A DNA stretch of 64,000 nucleotides. Origin: Falciphora oryzae (lineage: Eukaryota; Ascomycota; Sordariomycetes; Magnaporthales; Magnaporthaceae). Within the stretch, counting starts at the first letter, position 1. Each line of letters opens with the position of its first letter. The notes beneath the pieces were generated by a model. That model was not told the origin of the DNA and ran no database searches. It worked only from the letters and a program-made list of their open reading frames with translations. The stretch covers positions 489,323-553,322 of the forward strand of contig JNVV01000008.1 in assembly GCA_000733355.1 (NCBI GenBank), given 5' to 3'. This document shows, in pieces, positions 22,410 through 34,013 of this stretch. A program made the translations under genes and the position numbers.

Positions 22410-23273
22410 GGTGACGACTTTTTGGCGCGCGGAGGTCCCTTGGTTGGTTTACAGGAGGGGTGGTTTCTGTGATGCCTTCTGGCTGGTCTTGGTACCCCCT
22501 GCGTTGAATAGTACGTGGTAGTTGAAGCTAGTCGCGCGTCAAAACCAAAAGATCACTTGCATCTGGCTTAGGTCACACGATCCTCCATCTCCCCTCTTCA
22601 TGAAAGGCCTCAACGAGGAGATGGGCCGCATTATATCCCAGGTAGCCTTCCCAGCCAACCAACAGGTACCTGTACCTGTGGCACCCGGCAGCTCGGAAAA
22701 GTGTTGGCAGGTGGTGGCATGACGACTGATGCGGGGGAGGCTCCTCACTCGGCGAGAAGGTCGGTCGGGGAGCTCCTGCCGAATTTCGGGCCTAGGTCTT
22801 CGGGGCCACCCAAGGATGCGGGGTTGACCCCCAATGTGGTTATGGGGCTTGGGAGCCAGCGGTAAAACTTACTCTAATTGGCAGGTAAGTTTGAGCACAT
22901 ATCCGATCATAAAAACCACACACAACACCCGAGTGATCCCAACTCCTTTATTGACACTAGAGACCCGTCCAAGCCCAAAGATTGAAGCACGCCTAGAGCC
23001 ACTCCATCAGAGTTTAGCCCAAATGATGCCTCGATGAACGAAGGCTTGCATTCGAAGCCCATTTGCCCCTCGAAGAAAACGCTATGCTATTCATGACGGC
23101 CATGCTGTGGCTATGCTAAAATCATCGACTATAAAATTGTACACGTCTAACCCAGACAGGTTGGGGTTAAAAAAAAAAACCAAAAACCCCCAGCCATCGG
23201 ATCTTACATCTCACAACCGGGGTATCCAAGAAGCGAAAAAGGAGAAGGGGGGCGGAGAAGGAGAACACCCGCT
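22410..23273. other. Tandem intergenic, DHA kinase promoter / GH76 3' end
   Basis: 864 bp on the upstream side of the DHA kinase gene and the downstream side of the GH76 gene (both minus). A-run at 23170-23180. No supported ORF. Confidence 0.5.
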
Positions 23274-24862
23274 CTACATTATCAGGAAGATGCTGAAGCC
23301 CGTGATGCTCAGCGCAAGCGCCGACGTCACGAACCCGGCCGCGACCTTGTCGCCCGTCGTGACGGGCGCGAACTGCACCTCCTTCTTCTCTTGCAGGCCG
23401 GCGTTGACGTCGCCCTGGGACGTGCCGCCGGTGGCGCCCGTGACGGGCACGAACGACGCCGGCGGCTCGTCGTTGCCGCCACCACCGGCGGCGCCTCCGC
23501 CCTGGTTGCCTCCCCCGTTCCCCCCACGGCCGCCGCCGTTCCCGCCGCCCGGCGCGGCCGTGCTCTCCCTGGGGAGGGCGAGCGTGTACATGAGCGCGCC
23601 CAGGGCGTTCATCTGCTCGCCGACGCCGACGTCGCCGTCAAAGGCCGGCACGCCGGGCGCCTGGACCCAGCTGAAGCCGCACGCTGTTCCCGGCACGCCC
23701 TTGAAGCCGGCCGGGGGGTTGCCGCTGCAGGCGCTCGGCACGAGCGCGGCGTGGCCGCGGAGCTGCTTGGAGATGCGCTCGGCCGTGAAGGGGGCCAGGA
23801 CCGCCGTCCCCGCCATCCAGCGCGTCAGGTAGCCCTTGAAGGAGCGCTGGTCGTTGTTGCACAGGTTGACGCCCTCGCAGGCGGGCTCGAACATGGCGGT
23901 GCCGTTGAAGAAGATCTCACTGTTGCGGTTCACGATGCCGTCGACGCGCCTGCGCCACTTGTCGGCGCCCGTGATGTTGTACATGAAGGCGGAGCCGTGC
24001 AGGAAGATGCCCGCGTTGTAGGACCACTGGATGACGTCGTGCTTGGTGCAGTTGGCGCCGCCCTCGACCGAGGCGCCGTCGTAGATGTCGTAGTCGGGCG
24101 AGATGAGCTGGACCGACTCCTGCCAGTCCCACACGCGCTCGGCCCACTCGGCGTACGTCTGGTTGCCCGTGAAGCGGGCCAGGCGCGCGGCCAGGTTGAA
24201 GAAACAGCCGTTGGAGATGGAGTTCTTGTAGTTGAAGCCGTTGTTGAAGGTGAAGATCTGCCACCGCAGGCCGCCGCCGCACGTGGCCGTGTCCCAACGC
24301 GTGACGTACTGGTTGAAGACGGCCTGGGCGAGCGCGAGCCACTGCGCCTGGCCCGGCGGGGGGTCCGGGAACCTGTTCTCGGCGGCGCTCATGGCCGCCA
24401 GGGCCCAGAAGCCCTGGTCGTCGTTTCCTTCGGTCTTGGTCTGGTTCTTCGGCATGAAATCCCTGAGCTCGCCAGCCTGATGCAGCATTGCCTGCGTCGT
24501 GACGTCGTTATATGTCTTATCCCCCGTCAGGAACTGGTAGTCGATCAGAGTTCCAAACATGGCACCGGCCTCCCACCCTGTTGGCGCGTGCTTATCAGTC
24601 GAATAGTCCCCCTCTCAGGGGAGAAACGTGCCTGATGGCGTGAGTGAGGGTAGAGCAACCCACAGTAGTATGGGTCTGGCAGGTTACCAGGGACATCTCC
24701 CGTATTATTTCCAGTGTAGTACTTCATTAAACCAAACGCAACGGTGCTCGCCGCTGCCCTAACCGAACTGGGGTTGTTTATGTCAACTTGTATGGCAGCG
24801 TTGGCCACTGGCAGCTGCGTCAGGAGGCATACTGCCGCGGCGGCTCGTCTTAATAACCTCAT
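23274..24862 (-). CDS. GH76 mannan endo-1,6-alpha-mannosidase, DFG5/DCW1 family
   Basis: GPI-anchored cell-surface enzyme of the DFG5/DCW1 family, thought to cross-link GPI mannoproteins into the wall. Exons (minus) 24862-24664 and 24577-23274, 500 residues; the junction restores DPYYWWEAGAMFG, a family hallmark. Signal peptide: MRLLRRAAAAVCLLTQLPVANA. The catalytic Asp pair is in EGNDDQGFWALAAM. Further family segments are SNGCFFNLAARLARFT, YDGASVEGGANCT and QWSYNAGIFLHGSAFMYN. Many N-x-S/T sites. A Gly/Asn-rich linker leads to a C-terminal hydrophobic tail (VAAGFVTSALALSITGF) without basic residues after it, a GPI attachment signal. Secreted to the plasma membrane or wall. Confidence 0.95.
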
Positions 24863-26377
24863 GGCGGAGGACTGTGAAGTGTAGGGTCGAAATGGACTGG
24901 AAAACGGAAACGGCAGTGACGGATTCGGCAACGCGGCACGAGACTCGGATCTCAAGTGGCTGCCTGGGTCATGCTCTGGCCGATATAGATCGCGAAACGC
25001 AAACGAATGTCCCGAAGGCCGGATTAGTGTATAGGGGGCACTGTCCAGCAATGGTGTCAAGAGGTGATATATCGTCGTCTTCGCTGTCGCCGGGACGCGG
25101 GCCTAAGGAAAAGGAAAGGATATAGGAAAAACGGCCGACTCGTCCAGGAGCAAGCAAAATGCAAAGGCAACAGCAAAAGAGACGAGAGGAAAAAAAGGAA
25201 AACAAAAAAGAAAGAACGTTTGCTTCAAGGCTCCATGTTACGAGGGTGAACACACAAACTGTCTAACAAACAGACAGCGGCGTCGAGCCTTTGAGTGGTA
25301 CCGGAAGAAGAACGGGACGGCAGAAGGAAAGGAGAAAGAGAAAACAAAAAAGGCCAAAGCGAGAATGCACTCCCGCAAGCGAACCGGGTGCGGGTGGGCG
25401 GCGATGGAGATCGACGGGACGTCAAAAGGTCGCCATTTTTGGGGCCACATGGCAAGGGAGCCTCCAGAATCCAGGCCTGGCACCCTGGCATCCTGGCACC
25501 CTGTCCTGCGCCCCCGGTCGCTGGGCGCTTGCGTTTACGAAGAGCTACTGCGGCAAGATGCTGAGCCTGCTTGGCCTGGGCAAGAAAAAACCCCGGGCGC
25601 TGCTGCGGCGGACACATCCCCCAGTCTGGAGGCTAAAGCTTCGACGCGCGGTTGCGGGTTGCAAGCGAGGCGGGCATCCTTGGCCGGAGTGCCAAGTTTG
25701 AAACATCTCGAGTCGGAGCTTTGCTTGATGCCGCGGTCGGTGGCGCCCCTCCCGCCGTCTCCCCCTGGAACCTTACGTAGCCACTGGCTTCGCCGATCCG
25801 TTTTCCCGCCCGTCCGAAGGTCAGTGGAGGGGCCCTTTTTGCTGATGCATGTAGGTTAATCCCGTGTTATTTCATTTTGCGCGAAACCACGGACGTTGAA
25901 GTATCGTGTCGTCCCTTTTGTTTTTTTTGCGCAGAAAAAGAAGGTGTGGCTTTCCGTCATCCACGTCATGCAAAAGCCCCAAATCTCGCATGCCTGAACC
26001 GAATGGCTGGAAGAGCGTGCGGGCAGCACGAGCCCTGCGACTCATGCAGGTGCCGTCTTTCTGTGCATTGGCAGGGGCGCAGGGATGGGGCTCCGAGGGG
26101 CTAGGCCAAAAATGGCTGCGGAGTGGTCCAGAACCGGCAAAGTTGGCGCCTGCCAAGTGAGAGGCGAGTTCGAGCAGCCCCAAGGCCTGAGAGCGTGATC
26201 GACGAGGGTCGTGAAAACGTTCACGTCTGTTTCCTCGCCAAGACTCTGCAAGCCATCTTGGACGACTCGGCGTGTGCGTCCTGACAGAAAAGGCAGCTCC
26301 CACCATCCATGTGTGCACCGAGGGGCAGAAAAATGGTATCAATTCCCGCCCATCTACCAGTTGCAAACTTGACTCTC

Positions 26378-26412
<35 letters not shown>

Positions 26413-26533
26413 GTTTCCCAACTCCGATCACTACCCAGACGCTGGGGCAAGCGCCTCCCGGAGCTCCCAAACCAATAGTCCCCACGATCCCGAAACGACT
26501 CCAGGAGAACCTACTGCGTGTTCCAGACGTGGC
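24863..26533. other. Intergenic, GH76 promoter / Vps75 3' region
   Basis: 1.7 kb tandem minus-strand spacer. It holds the GH76 promoter and leader, and near its right end a run of 31 T (26381-26411). Open frames in it have no recognisable features. Confidence 0.5.
26381..26411 (+). repeat. Poly(T) tract, 31 bases
   Basis: Uninterrupted T run about 120 bp downstream of the Vps75-like stop codon, i.e. an A-tract in that gene's transcribed strand direction. Likely length-variable. Confidence 0.95.
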
Positions 26534-27760
26534 TCAGTTCTTCTGCTTCTGCTTCTTCACCGGCGGCTGGTCTGCCGTCAGAGTCGAAGCGTCCTCCATG
26601 TCCTCGTCGACGGACTCGTAGTCCATGTCGCTGCCATCATCCTGCTCCTGGGCCGCCACTATACTCGCAAGTTGCGACGTTAGCACGCATCCAGAAAGAG
26701 GGGGATGGGTGCAGAAGCGTGGCAAATGCAAGCAGCACGGTGCCAAGGCTACGTCAGGGGAGGGGGTCACTTACGGAAGTACTTGATGGCATCCTGCCAG
26801 AGGTCCTCGACAATGCAGACGGCGAGCTCGTCACCGCCTGGGAAAATCTCGAGAGGATCTTCGTCGTCATCATCCTCGTCCTCCTCCTCGTCGGCGTCGT
26901 CCTCGTCCGGGATCTCCTTGCCCTCGGCCCGGAGGCGCCGGTGCTCCTTCTCCTTCTCAGTCTGCAGGCGGCTCTCCTCGGCCGAGACGTTCTTGCCGCG
27001 GTAGCCGAACCAGGCGAAGAAGCTGACGCCGCCCGAGCCGCCCGACTCCTCGAGCTTCTTCTGGAGCGCCTTCTCGGAGGCCGTCAGCTCCTTCTTGTCT
27101 TTCGAGGCGGCGGCGCCCGACTTCTGGTCCTCGTCCCAGACCGTCTTGACGGCGGCCAGCAGGCCGTTGGTGAGGTCCTTGCCCTCCTTCCACTTGAGGT
27201 TGACGGGCTCGCTGACCAGGCCGGACCAGGAGCCGCCCTTGGCGCGGCGGTACCAGAACTTCTTCTCGACTGTCTTGTCCTCGAAGTGGTCGTTGTCGCC
27301 AAACTCGAACTTGATGGAAACGCTGCGCGGGTCGCCGTTGGCGGGGTCGGCAGCGTCGCCCTCGATCTCGAAGTGCGAGACGTGGATCGACTTGAGCGCG
27401 GCCATGAGCAGGGCCGCGTCGGTCGGCTGGACGTACTCGTCCACGTCGGGCGGCGCCTGCTCGAAGACGAGGGGCCAGAAGTTGGGGATGCCCGCGACCA
27501 CCTTTGCGCGCTTCTCGTAGATGGGCTTGTTGAGCTTCACCTGGTGACGGACTGGATAGGGAGCCGCGGTCAGACAGAGTCGTCTGGCTTTGGGCGCAAA
27601 AAAAAAAAAAAAAACAGGTAACAAACGGGCGCTCTCAGGAACATCAGAGATGGGACTTACTGATCTCGACCTCGGTCTCGTCGAATGCCTCCTGGATCTC
27701 GAAGAGCTGCTCGAAGGTAACCGAGCTATCCTCGAGCTGGAGATCTAACGCGGAAGCCAT
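26534..27760 (-). CDS. NAP-family histone chaperone, Vps75/SET type
   Basis: Nuclear H3-H4 chaperone; Vps75 works with the acetyltransferase Rtt109. Exons (minus) 27760-27661, 27551-26775 and 26658-26534 join in phase to 333 residues. The N-terminal dimerisation helix (FEQLFEIQEAFDETEVEI) continues across the first intron into KLNKPIYEKRAKVVAGIPNFW, the SET/Vps75 signature. The earmuff domain contains EFGDNDHFEDKTVEKKFWYR, a characteristic NAP strand. An acidic stretch (EEEDEDDDDEDPLEIFPGGDELA) and a C-terminal tail with PPVKKQKQKN, a possible nuclear signal, follow. At 333 residues it is longer than yeast Vps75 and shorter than Nap1; the conserved segments favour Vps75/SET. Confidence 0.82.
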
Positions 27761-29209
27761 GGCTGTGAGGTGTGTTGTGATGAGTAGGGGTAGATTCCGA
27801 TCTCTGACGAACGGTTGTGAGGTAGGGCGTTTGTGAAAAAGTTGCGACGAAAAGTGAAAAGGGCTATCAGCAACTTTTCCCGCGGACTTTTTTTTTTTTT
27901 TCTTTTTCTTTTATTTCCCTCCCTCCCCTTGGCTTTTTTTTTTTTTCTCCCCCTCAAATCTTTTTTAAGCGTTTGCATGTGCAACTCCATCACAGATACT
28001 ATGGGGGTAGACGGCACAGTGAGCTAAGCTGCCGCTGCAAATGATGATTGGTTGAAGCGCTGGGAAGATGCCTGCCAAGGGCTTGCAGCTTCACCGCTTG
28101 TGAGCCCCAAAACCCTTCTAGAAGCCTGGTTGATCCAGGGGCGCACGCCAGCGGCGCCAGAAAGCCCGGTACCTGGTTCATTTCGGTTGTCCCTCGTGGG
28201 CGAAAGATTTTTTTTTTTCTTTCCCCCTCCCTCTTCCCATACTTTTATTTCCACGATTTTCATAGTGGTCGAACGGCTCGAGACATTGACGCCACCCTCC
28301 GGGATCGGTAACCCCGCTATGCTGTGATGCGGTCATCATTTGCCCCTCCATGTTGCCCATGCCCGTTTGCTAGTCTAGCGAAATACACCGGGATACGCGT
28401 GTGCGCGTCTACGGAGAAGAAGAAGAAAAAAAAACAGCCTGTGGTTTTCACGGGAAAGGGACCAACGCTGGACTTTTTTTTTTTTTTTTTTTTTCCCCGC
28501 GGTTGTTAGAAGGTGACATGCATTCATCTCATCTTCCCGCCTGCCCAGACCTTTTATCCAGGTCCCGTGATATGCGCCGTTTCCATCTGGTCCCAAAAAC
28601 CAGACGGCTGGGTTTTTCTGGGCTGCCTTTCGGTGAGCTTACGCCCGGGAGTTCAATTAGCCCTGAAGTCAGGGTCCTCGCCCGCCTCAACTCCCAGCCT
28701 AGTCCGTTATCGGTGCCCTGCAGCTCCCTCTCTGTTCGTGATCTCCCAATTTTTCCCGCTCATGACTAAACGATTCCGCTATCTAGCCTGCAACCGAGTT
28801 ACGATGGGGTAATACCGCCGCAACTCCTGGTTCTTTTCGGCCGTCGGTCCTGGAATTCTGTGGAGAGCCAGCCGGACCCGGGGTCCCACTGGGCGGCAGT
28901 CGCCCTGGTGAATTTCGGTTGGAAGTCCAGTTGAAAAAGGGCCAAGGGCCCAAGCAAAAAGAGGCTTGAAGGGTTGGCGTGGCTGTTGTTTCTCTGATGC
29001 TATTGCTCGAAACTGAGATAAGCAAATTACCCTAGAGCCAGCAAGATACACCATATTCGGTCTTGTTCATCCACTACACACACGCCCGTCCCATACGTTT
29101 TTGGCCGAGCGAGCGCTCCATACCGGTCCCAGATTCCGGAGCTTACTACCAAGGAACGCCGCTTCTCCCCCACGCCCCACCGCCTCCGATCTCATCTCCT
29201 TCCAACGAG
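27761..29209. promoter_or_regulatory. Divergent promoter, Vps75-like / asparaginase
   Basis: 1.45 kb between two divergent start codons. T-rich tracts lie at 27889-27902, 27938-27947, 28209-28218 and 28475-28494. No ORF is supported and no specific binding site is claimed. Confidence 0.45.
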
Positions 29210-30931
29210 ATGGCCAGCGGACACACGGCAATGGGGCCTAGCGCCCCGGGACGGACGAGCCCCAAGTCTTCATATCCGGAATCTCGCGTCCTTATCATTA
29301 TCACGGGCGGCACCATTTGCATGCAGCCGTCCGAGGATGGCTTAGTCCCTGTTAATGGCTTTCTGGAGCATGCTATGGCCCCGCGGCCGTCCTTCAATGA
29401 CCTGTCTCCTGGTCAAGGTAGGAGAACTCCAAGGATTCTGTCTGCCATTCTTTGATGCTTGTAGACTTACACGAGACGGCACACAGGGAACGAGCTCCAC
29501 GCCTACCACAATGGCAAGATGCTCAGTCTCCCCAGTCTCAGGACCCCCCTGAGCTCATACTCGAGGCACATCCGATACTGTGCCTTGGAGTTCAACCCGC
29601 TGCTGGACTCCAGCTCTATTTCGTCTTCCGGCTGGGCCGAGATTGCCCAGACGGTGAAGGAGAACTACCGGCTATTCGACGGGTTCGTCGTGCTCCATGG
29701 CACCGACTCGCTGGCCTACTCAGCTTCTGCTCTGTCCTTTATGATGTCCGACCTCGGCAAGCCTGTCATCCTCACGGGCTCCCAGGCGTCCATCTTTGCC
29801 CTGCAGTCGGATGCGACCGACAACTTGTTGGGATCATTGATCATTGCAGGAACCTTTATCATCCCCGAGGTCTGCCTCTTCTTCCACCACACCCTCTACC
29901 GCGGTAACCGAACCACCAAGGTCTCGGCATCGGCATTTGCGGCCTTCGACAGCCCCAACTTCCCGCCCCTTGCCAAGGTGACGAGCCTGGGCGTCGACGT
30001 CAACTGGTCTCTGGTGCGCCGGCCTACTAGGATCGCGGGCTTCCAGGTTAAGACTTACCTTGACACTCAGCATGTCGCCTGCATCCGCATCTTCCCCGGC
30101 ATCAAGCCCGAGATGCTGGATTCGGTCCTGCATGTGGCTGGCCTCAAGGGTCTCATCCTCGAGACCTTTGGCATGGGTAACGCCCCTGGAGGCATCGACG
30201 GCAGTTTCACAAAGGTCATCCGCTCGGCCGTGGAGCGCGGTATTGTGGTGATCAACGTCAGCCAGTGCACCAACGGCTTCGTGTCGCCGCTGTACGCCCC
30301 CGGCACGGCCCTGGGCCGGGCGGGTGTTGTTTTCGGCCAGGACCTGACGACTGAGGGCGCGTTGACCAAGCTCTCGTACCTGCTTGCGCTCGAGGGCCTC
30401 ACACATACCGAGATAGTGGGTATGATGGCGCAGTCGCTGAGGGGCGAGATGACCGAGTCGGCGCACCCAACCTTCTCCCATCCTGGCGACAACTTCCTGG
30501 AAGGACGATCGCGCGAAAACTCCATCAGCGCGGGCCTCAAGAGCCCACTATCAGTGGCGGAGACTCGTTTCACAGAGCTGGGGTACGCGATCCAGAACGG
30601 CGACCTGACCAGGGTGCGGGAGATGCTGGGGAGCGACGAGGCGACTGGCCAGCAGCTGCTCAAGCGGTCTGACTACGCGGGCAACACGGCGGTGCACCTG
30701 GCGGCGGTGGGCCCGGCGACCGAGGTCCTGCGGGATCTGCTGATGAGGGGCGCGAGCGTGCATGTGCGCAACCGTGCCAACAACACCCCTCTCTTCCTGG
30801 CCGAGAAGATGGGCAACAGCGGCTGCGTCGAGCTGCTGAGGGAGGCGGGCGCGCACCTGACCGAGTACGAGGCCGAGCAGCAGAAGAGCCAGCAGCCGTC
30901 TCCCAAGAGGCAGAAGACGGAGACGAACTAG
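29210..30931 (+). CDS. Cytosolic L-asparaginase with C-terminal ankyrin repeats
   Basis: Hydrolyses asparagine to aspartate and ammonia. Exons 29210-29417 and 29487-30931 join in phase to 550 residues. The first catalytic Thr motif IIITGGTICMQPSEDG is in exon 1 and the second motif VVLHGTDSLAYSASALSFM in exon 2. GSQASIF and ETFGMGNAP follow in the usual order. After about residue 410 come two to three ankyrin units (GYAIQNGDLTRVREML, GNTAVHLAAVG, NNTPLFLAEKMGNSGCVELL). No signal peptide, so this is the cytosolic type I form seen in yeast Asp1 relatives and human ASPG, where ankyrin repeats also follow the catalytic part. The tail ends in a basic PKRQKTETN. The first ATG is at 29210; the frame is open upstream but without another ATG. 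Confidence 0.93.
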
Positions 30932-33900
30932 GGTCCCGGGCCCGGGTAAACCTGGCCGCAAAGGGAGGCGTTGGATCACGTCGTATGGGTCGGGATGTTT
31001 TCGCTCTCACGTCAAGGGAACACAAACACATCTGTGTTGGGCCCTTTTGGTGCCCAGATCATTGGCAACGAGCCTTCCTTTAAAGAATCAGCAGGCGCCT
31101 CGGAGCTCATCACGGCGTCTGGAGCCGGACATCGAGGGTGGCCGGCACCCACGGCCGCGCGGCCAGGACCACGACCACAGCCCTGCAACACCCCCTCTTT
31201 CGCCCAATAACACACACAGATGGGGATTAGGTTCCGGTCGCGTTCGTCGGTCGCGGTCTCTTTTATCGGTCTCCCCAGGTGTTGGAATTGCCCCGACGGT
31301 TGAAATCCATAGGAGCCAGGACAATTCCCGATGAAGCCGGTGGAGGCGCCCCGCCAGATTGACGCGTGGGGCTAGACACTCGCCGCGGGCCTGCGGCTGC
31401 GTGTTTTGTTTTGTTGGTGATTTTCTTCGGCCAGGTTCGCGTCTCTTTTTGGCACCGACGGCCAAGGAGGGCTGTTTCGTTTCGAAATGAGGACTGGCAT
31501 TGGTAGAAGGCAAGTTGTCTGAGGAGGCGGCCCGAACTGGAATAAAGAAGCCGCCTACCAAGCCTCCATTTGGGTCAGCGGGCGGGGGATTGGGAACCTA
31601 GGTAGCCCTTCAAAGGAATAACACATTCGGTCTCGTCCGCCGCATTCATTGGGCAAATGCGAGCGGGCAATTTACTGTGCACTTTTGCATTGAAGACGCC
31701 GGCAACGGACAGTGCGTATGGCTTCAAAGCTCCACCAACAGCCACCCTGGAAAGGCTGCGCCACGGTCCAGCGTGTCAGCATCTTGCATCCGGCCGTACC
31801 GTAGAGGTGCATTTCACACCCCTGCAACTGCCTGCAAGAAGAGGGTGGGCAATCCTGAAGGACCAGGAAGCCGGGGTTGGGTCGCTTGCCCCTGGGCTTG
31901 GGAGATGCAGCCACCGAGCCGCAATCCTAATCAGGCGGCAACTATATGCAACCGGTGCTCCCGCGCAGATCTATGCACTGCAGATGGCCACATCGTATTG
32001 TAAGTTTTTTTTTAGGTCGTAGATTTGGGGGCGAAACCGGTCTGTCACGAACCAGTGGCGCGATCCCATGCTACGTGCGTGGTATTGGTATTATTTATCG
32101 TGTTTGTTGCTCTTCTTTCTTGGCCTTCCCCTCCGTCGCTCGGCTCCGGGCCGGGGATGGTGTTGGTGGAGGCCTTCGCGACGCAACCTCCAGGCAGAGG
32201 CTGTCACCACGTTCACGTCACATGGGCACAAAAAAAACCCTTCCTCGACACGAAATTGCCTGTTAGGCGAGTGCCTGGCGATGTCATTCGACTGCATTTG
32301 CTCTTACCTTTCACAACACACGTCACAATGTGCAGGAAGCTGAACACAAGGTCGGGTTGCTAGACATTCGTGTCACACTATCCCCATTACACTGTTGCGC
32401 GGTCAGTGCGTGTTGTTTGGCTGGGATTTCCGCCGTGTCGTTGGACAAAAGGCGGGAACAGTGTGACCCCATGTGGTCGTTGGTGCTGGGTTTTATTCTC
32501 GGATAATGGAAACCGCTGGAAAATGCAGGCCTGCGTGTCGCTCTGTACTTCGTTCCGAAGACGGGTACCTACACCCACCACCGACCTCGAGGCGGTCCCT
32601 AAGCCCGTAAGGAAGTGGTCTCTTTTTCGGTTGGTGGAGACTTCGAGAGGATGCGGCTGCCTACTTCGGACGAGTGCTTCGTCTTTGAAATGTGGATTGC
32701 TTCTCTTGGTCAGCCTTATACGTGCAGCTCCTCCACGATGCCTGACTCTTTCTTCTCTTTTCTCGACCCTCGTGTTCTCTGATCCTCACCGCAAGTACCA
32801 TGATCGGGCAGGCACCACCCGAAAAGTTCTAAGAGCGAGACGGTACCCGGGCTAGGTACCTAGCCCTACGGGGGCCCAGAGGTATATGACATTTTGAATA
32901 TGGCCACGTGCTGCTACCTTAGCTGACGGTGGTCTCCACTGCACAGATGTAAGAGGGGAGAGCTAAGCAAATTTAGGCAGGGAGGCACGATGGATCAGGT
33001 CTCCATCGCGATTCCCCCTAGCATCCACGCCCGTGCTCCTAGCTCCCAACGCACCTGCCCAGCTTCCATACCTCATATCCCAATCGCCAGCCGGCCACCT
33101 TCGTTGCAGTGCTTGAAATTGGCACCCAAGCGTCGTGCAACACCAGTCCAGCCGGGCCACGAGCGTGTTGGGCCTCGGTTGTAAGACCGGCGCATAATGC
33201 ATTTCTGAGCGGGCTAGATGTCGTCCGAGGACTCGCCCCATCTGCACAGAACCCATAACACAGCCGATAATCCACAACCACCTGCCCTGGCCTGTTCCGT
33301 TGGCGGCCCCGTTATGCGGACCGAGGCCACTGCTCGGCCATGACACACACACACCTCACACCTCACTGCCTTGGCTATCTCACTTCAACGAAGCGTGGAG
33401 CGCATTGCCACTCCGTCTCAGCTACCTAGGCCTTGTCAACCTACCGACCCAACAGTCACCAACCTTGCCATTCGCCGCTTTGCTTTGTGTGTTCCGCCCG
33501 CGGCGGCTTTGACCTGGCAAGCACTTGGCAACGGATTCCATCGTACACCCCATGGAGTCATCCATGCCTGCCGGCGGGACAGCCGAGCTGTCTGGCCTCC
33601 TTTTTGCTCGGCCAGGCCGCCCCTACAAGGCCCTTGAAGGATCAAGTCACTTCACTTGCCGGCCACGGCACCAGCGCTCACTCATGATGAGATGGACTGG
33701 GCTTTTATGTATGCCGTATTCACCTACCTAACCTGCTTTAGCCTTGACTCCGCGCCTTTGTGTGCCCAAGGAATACCTTAACCAGAACACCCCACATCAC
33801 CGCCCTTTCGGCCATCGGCTTGTTGGGCAACGCGTAGCACACTGGGTGTATAAGTACGTAGGGGTGCCTCATGTGCCGTGTGCTCTCCACCTCGGCTGTC

Positions 33901-34013
33901 CTCCTCACCCCCTTCTCTTGCCGCACTCCCAAACCCGGCAAGATTAGGTCTGCGTGAAGAAGATCGACGCCTAGTCTTCCCCCGCACTAAACTCTATTTG
34001 CACCACTGGCGCC
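30932..34013. other. 3 kb region without supported genes
   Basis: Tandem plus-strand spacer between asparaginase and the BCS1-like gene, one of the two largest empty stretches in the window. Short open frames on both strands lack family features and start context. It contains an 18-bp perfect palindrome at 32849-32866 and copies of a CCTAGGTA-like motif (31596-31605 and 33423-33430). The last few hundred bases are C/T-rich, as expected for the BCS1-like promoter and leader. Confidence 0.5.
32849..32866. repeat. Perfect 18-bp palindrome
   Basis: GGGCTAGGTACCTAGCCC reads the same on both strands. It lies in the gene-free 3 kb and contains the TAGGTACCTA core related to motifs found elsewhere in the window's intergenic DNA. 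Confidence 0.9.

Noticed and set aside
22485..22725. Short frames between DHA kinase and GH76
   Set aside because: No family features or start context; promoter sequence.
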